Origin: an uncultured Arcobacter sp.
GTDB lineage: Bacteria; Campylobacterota; Campylobacteria; Campylobacterales; Arcobacteraceae
Direction of reading: 5' to 3'
Length of the DNA: 8,108 nt
Assembly (NCBI GenBank): GCA_913054415.1
Contig: CAJXII010000070.1
Location: 1 to 8,108 of the forward strand
Below are positions 1-5,428 of this stretch, one piece after another (position 1 is the stretch's first letter; each line of letters opens with the position of its first letter). The position numbers and the translations under genes were made by a program. The notes under the pieces are model-generated. The model ran no database searches, was not told the origin of the DNA, and saw only the letters and a list, made by a program, of their open reading frames with translations.

Positions 1-193
1 CTAATTATAGAGTAATTTGGCTTGTTGTCTAATTGGGTATGGATTTATTAGGGATGAATAGTTATCAATTAAATAATAAAATTATATATAAAAATAAAAA
101 TGTGAAAATTTGTAATAATAAGAATAAAAAAAGTAAATATTTGATTAAATATAGATATAACAATACTGCTATATCTATATTATTTAGATTAAA
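1..193. other. AT-rich flank with no convincing gene
   Basis: This stretch lies downstream of mrp. Its right-hand part is extremely A-rich. An ATG at 39 opens a 52-codon frame that ends with TAG at 195-197, overlapping the mrp stop on the other strand. The predicted peptide is mostly Asn, Lys, Ile and Tyr, has no recognisable domain, and has no good ribosome binding site. The same frame is also open from the window edge to a TAA at 30-32, so this could be the eroded end of an older gene. I treat it as intergenic sequence. Confidence 0.4.
148..181 (-). terminator. Hairpin after mrp, possible weak terminator
   Basis: Bases 148-159 and 170-181 form a perfect 12-bp inverted repeat around a 10-base loop, starting 13 bases beyond the mrp stop codon. 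The stem has only one G-C pair. No T-run follows directly in the minus-strand direction; the nearest is about 17 bases further on (complement of the A-run at 126-132). It may end or stabilise the thiC-mrp transcript, but as an intrinsic terminator it would be weak. Confidence 0.3.
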
Positions 194-1366
194 TTAGTGA
201 CTACACCCACAGCTATCATTTGATTTTTGTTGTGCAGCATGAGCTTGACCTTCAGAACTACAAGCACTTACACCTTCTGGCATAGTTGGTTGGATAGATT
301 CATTTCCGATCTCTCCATTGTCATTAAATTTTACAATATTATCCCATAAAGTTTTTGCAGCTTCTAAATATCTTTTTCCACTTACACTATCAGGATAGAA
401 ATATACTATTGGTTTACCTTCATCCCCGCCAACTCTAATACTTGGCTCAATAGGAATATTTGCTAAGACTACTGTATCATATTCTTTTGCTAAACCTTCA
501 CAAGTTCCTATTCCAAAAATATCACTTTCTTCTTGACAGTTTGGACAAACAAAACCGCTCATATTTTCTACAACACCAGCAATAGGGATATGAAGTTTAT
601 TAAACATCTCTAAACTTCTTCTACTATCATCAAGTGCCACATGTTGTGGAGTTGTAACATTAACCCCAGCAGCTACAGGAACACTTTGTGCAAGTGTAAG
701 TTGAGCATCACCTGTTCCTGGAGGCATATCTATAATCATACAATCCAGATCAGACCATAAAATATCTTGAAGTAATTGTTGGATAGCTTTTTGAATCATA
801 GCACCTCTCCATATAAGAGCTTGACCTGGTTCTACTAAGCTTCCCATAGACATAACTTCCACACCATAAGCTTGATAAGGCATAACTTTATTACCCTCTA
901 TTCTTGGCTCAGAATCATCTAATCCCATCATTCGTGGAATATTTGGTCCATAGATATCTGCATCTAAAAGACCAACTTTTTTACCTTGCATAGCAAGTGC
1001 AATAGCAAGGTTTACAGATGTTGTAGATTTTCCAACTCCACCTTTTCCACTGCTTACCATAATAAAGTTTTTAACTTGTGGTGCTATATTTTTACCACTT
1101 TGAGAGTTACTCATCTGTTTTGGTGCTTGAGGTTTTTTGATAGTTAATTGAAGATCATCAACCCCTAAAAGTTTTAACTCTTTAGCTATTTCCTCTCTTA
1201 AACTATCTTCAACCTCTTTTGCACTTGAAGTGATCTCTAAAAATATACTTGCAGTATTATCTTTTACTGCTATATCTTTTACAAATCCAAAATCAACTAT
1301 TGACTTAGTAAATCCTGGATACATAACATTAGATAATTTTTCTTTTACCATATCATTTGTTATCAT
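194..1366 (-). CDS. mrp: Mrp/ApbC-family Fe-S cluster carrier ATPase
   Basis: A 390-residue cytoplasmic P-loop ATPase of the Mrp/NBP35 family, which binds a labile [4Fe-4S] cluster at a dimer interface and passes it to apoproteins. An N-terminal MIP18/DUF59-like domain spans about residues 5-76. A linker follows, then the ATPase domain from about 98. Visible motifs are the deviant Walker A GKGGVGKST (107-115), DADIYGPNIPR (135-145), DMPPGTGD (213-220) and the cluster-binding pair CPNC (C274, C277). A tail after about 350 is Cys/His-bearing and ends CGCSH, which I regard as an extension beyond the core fold. The ATG at 1366 is chosen because AAAGGA (1374-1379) precedes it by 7 bases. It lies 86 bp after thiC on the same strand, with its own likely promoter. 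Its client is probably ThiC among others (inference). Confidence 0.95.
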   Translation of the reverse strand: MITNDMVKEKLSNVMYPGFTKSIVDFGFVKDIAVKDNTASIFLEITSSAKEVEDSLREEIAKELKLLGVDDLQLTIKKPQAPKQMSNSQSGKNIAPQVKNFIMVSSGKGGVGKSTTSVNLAIALAMQGKKVGLLDADIYGPNIPRMMGLDDSEPRIEGNKVMPYQAYGVEVMSMGSLVEPGQALIWRGAMIQKAIQQLLQDILWSDLDCMIIDMPPGTGDAQLTLAQSVPVAAGVNVTTPQHVALDDSRRSLEMFNKLHIPIAGVVENMSGFVCPNCQEESDIFGIGTCEGLAKEYDTVVLANIPIEPSIRVGGDEGKPIVYFYPDSVSGKRYLEAAKTLWDNIVKFNDNGEIGNESIQPTMPEGVSACSSEGQAHAAQQKSNDSCGCSH

Positions 1367-1373
1367 ATATCTA

Positions 1374-1401
1374 TCCTTTGTAATTAAATTTTCGTATTAT
1401 A
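1374..1401 (-). promoter_or_regulatory. mrp promoter -10 and ribosome binding site
   Basis: Read on the minus strand, a perfect TATAAT lies at 1401-1396 and a perfect AAAGGA at 1379-1374. Transcription would start near 1389, giving a 5' leader of about 23 bases. There is no TTGACA-like -35; the upstream sequence is T-rich, as is common for housekeeping promoters in Campylobacterota. This means mrp can be expressed independently of thiC. Confidence 0.6.
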
Positions 1402-1402
1402 G

Positions 1403-1433
1403 ATTAAATAAGATAAAAATAGTCTTATTTAAT
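1403..1433. repeat. 11-bp inverted repeat upstream of mrp
   Basis: ATTAAATAAGA (1403-1413) is repeated in perfect inverted form at 1423-1433 with a 9-base loop. It begins 20 bases after the thiC stop and ends directly against the mrp -10 box, covering the -35 region. As a thiC terminator it lacks a following U-run on the minus strand, so an operator or an mRNA 3'-end stem is as likely. AT-rich sequence produces such dyads by chance more often than average. Confidence 0.45.
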
Positions 1434-1452
1434 AATATTATTTTTAAATTTT

Positions 1453-2796
1453 TTATTTATTTGCTAAAGTTGGGTGGTCTTCAACTATTTGTCTTGTAAT
1501 TTTGTAACTACAAAATTTTGGACCACACATACTACAAAACTCTGCTTCTTTAAATACCTCTTGAGGAAGTGTTTCATCATGATACTCTCTTGCTCTATCG
1601 CCATCTAAAGCTAGTTCAAACTGTTTATTCCAATCAAAATTGTATCTTGCATCACTCATAGCATCATCTACATCTGTAGCACCTTTTCTTCCTCTTGCAA
1701 TATCAGCTGCATGTGCTGCTATTTTGTATGCTATAATTCCCTCTCGCACATCATTTGCATCAGGAAGTCCTAAATGCTCTTTTGGAGTAACATAACAAAG
1801 CATACTACAACCATGCCAACCACCAACAGCAGCACCAATAGCTGAAGTGATATGATCATATCCTGCACCTATATCTGTTACAAGTGGTCCAAGGATATAA
1901 AAAGGAGCTTCATGACAATACTCTCTTTCAAGTTTCATATTTCTTTCTATCTCATTTAATGGCACATGCCCAGGACCCTCTATCATCACTTGAACATTTT
2001 TCTCCCAAGCTCTAAGGGTAAGTTCCCCTAAAACTTTTAGCTCATTTAACTGTGCTTCATCACTAGCATCTGCTAAACAACCTGGTCTTAAACTATCTCC
2101 CAAAGATAAAGAAACATCATATCTTGCACAGATATCTAAAATATCATCATAAGCTTCATAAAATGGATTTTCTTTATGATAATGCATCATCCAAGATGCC
2201 ATCAAAGATCCACCACGACTTACTATTCCCATTTTTCTTTTTGCAATTAAAGGCATATTGTGAAGTAAAAAACCAGCATGAATAGTGAAATAACTTACAC
2301 CTTGTTTTGCTTGTTTTTCTAATGTTTCAAGCATAGCTTCTATTGTAAGCTTATTTATATCATCATCACAATCTTTGATAATTTGATACATAGGAACAGT
2401 TCCAACAGGAACATTACTATGATTAATCACAGCTTCTCTTATACTATCCAAATCTCCACCAGTGCTAAGATCCATAATAGTATCCGCACCATATTTTAGG
2501 CACATATCTACCTTTTCAAGCTCTCCTGCAATATCTGAAGCTAAAGCAGAACTACCAATATTGGCATTTATTTTACATCTACTTGCAATTCCTATTGCCA
2601 TAGGTTTTAGATTTTTATGGTTGATATTAGCAGGGATTATCATCCTACCTTTTGCAACCTCTTTTCTTACAAGTTGTGGATCTAAATTCTCTACTTTTGC
2701 TACATATTCCATCTCTTCAGTAATGCGACCTTGTTTCGCATAATACATTTGAGTTCGGACTTTATCATCTTTATATTTATCTAACCAATCTCTCAT
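1453..2796 (-). CDS. thiC: Phosphomethylpyrimidine synthase ThiC
   Basis: This enzyme converts aminoimidazole ribotide to the hydroxymethylpyrimidine phosphate of thiamine by radical-SAM chemistry in the cytoplasm. At 447 residues it is the short form, without the long N-terminal extension of the ~630-residue enterobacterial enzyme. The C-terminal cluster motif CSMCGPKFC gives C421, C424 and C429 (CX2CX4C). EGPGHVP (H277) and PKEHLGLP (H341) match the known metal-binding histidines. NINHKNL (58-63 region), MDLSTGGD (108-115) and SRGGSLMA (193-200) are other family blocks. I start at the ATG at 2796, where MRDWLDKYKDDKVRTQMYYA resembles the usual family N-terminus. An in-frame TTG at 2841 would add 15 residues, but it has no ribosome binding site and falls in a likely -35 box. 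No TPP riboswitch is apparent upstream. mrp follows on the same strand. Confidence 0.97.
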   Translation of the reverse strand: MRDWLDKYKDDKVRTQMYYAKQGRITEEMEYVAKVENLDPQLVRKEVAKGRMIIPANINHKNLKPMAIGIASRCKINANIGSSALASDIAGELEKVDMCLKYGADTIMDLSTGGDLDSIREAVINHSNVPVGTVPMYQIIKDCDDDINKLTIEAMLETLEKQAKQGVSYFTIHAGFLLHNMPLIAKRKMGIVSRGGSLMASWMMHYHKENPFYEAYDDILDICARYDVSLSLGDSLRPGCLADASDEAQLNELKVLGELTLRAWEKNVQVMIEGPGHVPLNEIERNMKLEREYCHEAPFYILGPLVTDIGAGYDHITSAIGAAVGGWHGCSMLCYVTPKEHLGLPDANDVREGIIAYKIAAHAADIARGRKGATDVDDAMSDARYNFDWNKQFELALDGDRAREYHDETLPQEVFKEAEFCSMCGPKFCSYKITRQIVEDHPTLANK

Positions 2797-2857
2797 AAAC
2801 TTACAGTTCCTATTATAATTATTTTTGAAAGATTTTATCAAAAAAAGTTGTAAGTTT
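2797..2857 (-). repeat. Inverted repeat ending at the thiC start codon
   Basis: AAACTTACA (2797-2805, plus strand) and TGTAAGTTT (2849-2857) are perfect 9-bp inverted copies separated by 43 bases. On the minus strand the second arm touches the thiC ATG. If transcription starts upstream of 2857, the stem would hold the bases just before the start codon in a duplex and could limit ribosome access. If the promoter at 2812-2841 is used instead, the upstream arm is not transcribed and the dyad could only act as DNA. Confidence 0.4.
2812..2841 (-). promoter_or_regulatory. Likely thiC sigma70 promoter
   Basis: On the minus strand, TTGATA (2841-2836) and TATAAT (2817-2812) are separated by 18 bases, a good match to the sigma70 consensus. 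The predicted start is near 2805-2802, only 6-9 bases before the thiC ATG at 2796. The mRNA would then be nearly leaderless and lose the AGGAA (2811-2807) that otherwise looks like a weak Shine-Dalgarno 10 bases from the ATG. Confidence 0.5.
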
Positions 2858-2909
2858 GCTGAAATAAAAAAACTATCAACATTTAAATTAAATTAAATCA
2901 TTTTTTAGA

Positions 2910-2938
2910 TATAATCTGTCACTTTTTTACACAAAGGA
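2910..2938 (+). promoter_or_regulatory. ispDF operon promoter -10 and ribosome binding site
   Basis: TATAAT at 2910-2915 is a perfect -10 box with no recognisable -35. A start near 2921 would give a leader of about 23 bases carrying AAGGA at 2934-2938, 5 bases before the TTG start codon. This is the probable promoter for ispDF, cemR, pgpA and the oxidoreductase gene. It diverges from the thiC promoter. Confidence 0.6.
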
Positions 2939-2943
2939 TAGAT

Positions 2944-4074
2944 TTGAGTGATATAACATTGATACTACTATGTGCTGGTAACTCTAGTAGATTTGAGAAT
3001 AAAGTAAAAAAACAATGGCTAAGAATAGGTAAAAAACCACTGTGGTTAAAAGTAACAAACAAATTATCTAGCTATGCAAAATTTGATAAAACTATCATAA
3101 CAGCTCACAAAGATGAGATAAATTATATGAAAAAATTTGATAACAACTTAATGTATGTAACTGGCGGTAGCACTAGACAAGAATCTATAAAAAATGCATT
3201 ACAAGAAGTTACAACAAAATATGTTATGATAACTGATATAGCAAGAGCCTGTATCCCTAAAAAGATTATTAAAAATCTAATAAAAAACAAAAACAAAGCA
3301 GATTGTATTGTGCCATATATAGATGTGTCAGATACAGTAGTATATCAAGATCAAACAATACAAAGAGATGATGTTAAGCTAATACAAACTCCACAGCTAT
3401 CAAAAACCCAAATCTTAAAAAAAGCGATCAAAACAGATATAGATTTTACAGATGATAGCACAGCTATTTATAACTATGGGGCTAGTAGATATTTTATCAA
3501 AGGGGATATCAAATCACAAAAATTAACATATATAGATGATCTTAATAAATTAAAATGTCTTAAACCTGCTTCTAAAGATATATTTATTGGCATAGGATAT
3601 GATATACATCCATTTGAAGCAAATAAAAAAATGTTTTTAGGTGGTGTTCATATTAAATCAGATATAGGATTTAAAGCACATAGTGATGGGGATGTATTAA
3701 TTCATAGCCTAATTGATGCTATTTTAGGTGCAGCTCAAGCTGGAGATATTGGAGAGTTTTTCCCAGATACAGATGATAAATATAAAAATATAGATTCAAA
3801 AGTATTATTAGAAAATATAAAAGAGTTTATAGTTAAAGTTGGTTATCAAATCATCAATATAGATATAACTATCATAGCTCAATATCCAAAAGTAAATAGC
3901 TATAAAAAAGAGATTCAAATATTATTGGCAAAACTTTTAGATATCAACCCATACCAAATCAATATCAAAGCTACTACAGCTGAAAAATTAGGATTTATAG
4001 GAAGAAAAGAGGGAGTTGCAGTTCAAACTGTAGCTAGTTTAAAATTTTACAATCACAAAAAAGGTCAAAAATGA
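2944..4074 (+). CDS. ispDF: Bifunctional MEP-pathway enzyme IspDF
   Basis: A 376-residue fusion carrying two non-consecutive steps of the MEP isoprenoid pathway: IspD (2-C-methyl-D-erythritol 4-phosphate cytidylyltransferase) and IspF (2-C-methyl-D-erythritol 2,4-cyclodiphosphate synthase). The IspD half (about 1-205) has the nucleotide-binding loop CAGNSSRF (10-17, R17), K23, TDIARA (97-102) and QTPQ (148-151). The first residue of the loop is Cys rather than the commoner Ala. The IspF half (about 213-372) has the metal ligands D220, H222 and H254, plus AHSDGD (245-250), GDIGEFFPDTD (267-277) and ATTAEKLGF (343-351). The start is TTG at 2944, chosen for the AAGGA 5 bases upstream and the family-like N-terminus MSDITLI. 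Its stop overlaps the cemR start (ATGA). ispDF fusions are typical of Campylobacterota. Confidence 0.96.
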   Translation: MSDITLILLCAGNSSRFENKVKKQWLRIGKKPLWLKVTNKLSSYAKFDKTIITAHKDEINYMKKFDNNLMYVTGGSTRQESIKNALQEVTTKYVMITDIARACIPKKIIKNLIKNKNKADCIVPYIDVSDTVVYQDQTIQRDDVKLIQTPQLSKTQILKKAIKTDIDFTDDSTAIYNYGASRYFIKGDIKSQKLTYIDDLNKLKCLKPASKDIFIGIGYDIHPFEANKKMFLGGVHIKSDIGFKAHSDGDVLIHSLIDAILGAAQAGDIGEFFPDTDDKYKNIDSKVLLENIKEFIVKVGYQIINIDITIIAQYPKVNSYKKEIQILLAKLLDINPYQINIKATTAEKLGFIGRKEGVAVQTVASLKFYNHKKGQK

Positions 4075-4946
4075 ATATTTTAGTATTAGATGACGAGATA
4101 TACTTAGCACAAAAAGTAACTTCAAGACTACAAGAAGAAGGTTATCACACAACACATCATGCAATAATCTCAGATATAGATTATAATATTGAGTATGATA
4201 CAATTTTATTATCTACAAATCTATTGGGTAACTATAATAAGATCATCAAACACTACAAAGATTCTATTATTATATTGCTAGTTACTTATGTAAGTGAAGC
4301 AACTGTTACTAGACCAATAGAAGCTGGAGCTCATGATTATATTTTAAAACCATTTTTAATGGATGAACTTATAAGAAAAATCAAACACTACAAAGAGTTT
4401 AACTATTACAAAAAAGAGAATCAAAGACTACAAAATGCTCTTGATACTATTTTTTGTGATACAGATGATTCTTTAAAAATGCCAAAAGAGTTACCTATTT
4501 TAATAGAATCTAATAATCATAAATTAATTGATAAGCTTGTAGTTGATATTGCTTTATCAAAAAAGAAGAAAATTGTTGCAATCTCATTAAAAAATGCTCT
4601 AAATTATGATTTTAAGTCACACAAAGATAAACTATTATATCTATATGATTTCCATGCTCTCAAAGATATAAGCAAAAAAACTGTTATTAGTAATGCAAAA
4701 AATATGGATATTATAATAGCTTCCAATGAAGTGGAACAATTTAATTTTCCTAAATTAACAATGATGTCTGATAATCAAATATCACATCTGGATTCTATAT
4801 TAACTGTTAATGATTATGTCAAACAAATAACACTAAACTTCCAATCAAAATATACTGATACGGAATTGAGCAAACGATTAGGGATTAGTAGAAAATCTTT
4901 ATGGGAAAAAAGAAAAAAATTTGGAATAGAGAAAAAGAAAAAATGA
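4071..4946 (+). CDS. cemR: Atypical response regulator, HP1021/CemR family
   Basis: A 291-residue orphan regulator. The N-terminal receiver-like domain (about 1-110) keeps the acidic pair D7/D8, T72 and the KP lysine K93 (ILKPF). However, the phospho-acceptor aspartate is replaced by serine (S48 in TILLSTN), so Asp phosphorylation is not expected. The middle region (about 115-250) has no ATPase motif I can recognise. A Fis-type helix-turn-helix closes the protein (about 262-286, TDTELSKRLGISRKSLWEKR). The architecture, the length and the position after ispDF match H. pylori HP1021 (after HP1020 ispDF) and C. jejuni Cj1608, with A. butzleri Abu0127. Those relatives control energy metabolism, and HP1021 also binds oriC. 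Only one cysteine (C129) is present, notable because HP1021 is reported to sense redox state through cysteines. AAAAGG at 4059-4064 serves as ribosome binding site. The gene overlaps ispDF and pgpA by 4 bases each. Confidence 0.85.
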   Translation: MNILVLDDEIYLAQKVTSRLQEEGYHTTHHAIISDIDYNIEYDTILLSTNLLGNYNKIIKHYKDSIIILLVTYVSEATVTRPIEAGAHDYILKPFLMDELIRKIKHYKEFNYYKKENQRLQNALDTIFCDTDDSLKMPKELPILIESNNHKLIDKLVVDIALSKKKKIVAISLKNALNYDFKSHKDKLLYLYDFHALKDISKKTVISNAKNMDIIIASNEVEQFNFPKLTMMSDNQISHLDSILTVNDYVKQITLNFQSKYTDTELSKRLGISRKSLWEKRKKFGIEKKKK

Positions 4947-5413
4947 GAAAACTATTTTTAACACTATTTTATAGTGGATTATCACCAGTAGCACCTGGAA
5001 CAGTTGGTAGCTTTGTCGCTTATATTTTAGGGATGCTTAGTTTATATTTTTTAACTGTATCAAATATGTTTTTATTAGCTATTTTAGTTACAGTTATTGC
5101 TGTTAAACAAATAGATATATATGAAAAAGAGGTAAATGCCCACGATGGCAAAGAGATAGTAATAGATGAATTTGTAGGTATGTGGCTTACACTAAGTATA
5201 GCAAATATCAATCCAAATATGTGGTTATTAGGATTCGTAGGCTTTATATATTTTAGAATATTTGATATTTGGAAACCATCTATTATTGGAAGAATTGATA
5301 AAAATGTTCAAGGTGGATGGGGGGTTATGACAGATGATGTTGTAGCTGGAATTTTTGCTGGAATTAGCACAAGTTTAACATATAGTTTATGGATTTGGTT
5401 AAATAATTTATAA
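4943..5413 (+). CDS. pgpA: Phosphatidylglycerophosphatase A
   Basis: A 156-residue inner-membrane enzyme that dephosphorylates phosphatidylglycerophosphate to phosphatidylglycerol. Family signatures are SGLSPVAPGTVGS near the N-terminus (11-23), the acidic active-site block HDGKEIVIDEFVG (67-79, with D68, D75 and E76), and DIWKP...GRIDKNVQGG...DDVVAG (108-136). Hydrophobic stretches at about 21-38, 41-54, 92-108 and 132-152 fit membrane segments. The ATG at 4943 overlaps the cemR stop (ATGA) and gives the usual N-terminus MRKLFLT. An ATG at 4901 in the same frame would add 14 lysine-rich residues encoded inside cemR, and is unlikely. The ribosome binding site is weak, so translation probably depends on coupling to cemR. 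Confidence 0.94.
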   Translation: MRKLFLTLFYSGLSPVAPGTVGSFVAYILGMLSLYFLTVSNMFLLAILVTVIAVKQIDIYEKEVNAHDGKEIVIDEFVGMWLTLSIANINPNMWLLGFVGFIYFRIFDIWKPSIIGRIDKNVQGGWGVMTDDVVAGIFAGISTSLTYSLWIWLNNL

Positions 5414-5428
5414 AAAATAAGGATTATT

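Noticed and set aside
1230..1499. Plus-strand ORF across the mrp start and thiC end
   Set aside because: It runs antisense to two well-supported genes and through their gap, is low-complexity (Ile, Phe, Leu, Asn), and has no family resemblance.
2462..2743. Plus-strand ORF inside thiC
   Set aside because: It is antisense to a strongly conserved coding region and is explained by that gene's codon pattern.
2797..2841. TTG at 2841 as the thiC start, adding 15 residues
   Set aside because: It has no Shine-Dalgarno, overlaps the likely -35 box, and the extra residues do not resemble a ThiC N-terminus. The ATG at 2796 gives the family-like start.
2797..2943. TPP riboswitch upstream of thiC
   Set aside because: I looked for the conserved CUGAGA and related core segments on the minus strand and did not see them. 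A covariance-model search would be decisive.
3051..3057. Matches to the HP1021 box TGTT[AT]C[AT] (also at 653-659, 4304-4310 and 7399-7405)
   Set aside because: All lie inside coding sequence. A 7-base degenerate motif is expected several times by chance in 8 kb, and none is in a promoter gap.
4901..4942. ATG at 4901 as the pgpA start
   Set aside because: The 14 extra residues are lysine-rich, lie inside cemR and are not PgpA-like. The ATG at 4943 forms the ATGA overlap seen at the previous junction.
5020..5211. Minus-strand ORF inside pgpA
   Set aside because: It is antisense to conserved PgpA motifs and has no ribosome binding site or family resemblance.
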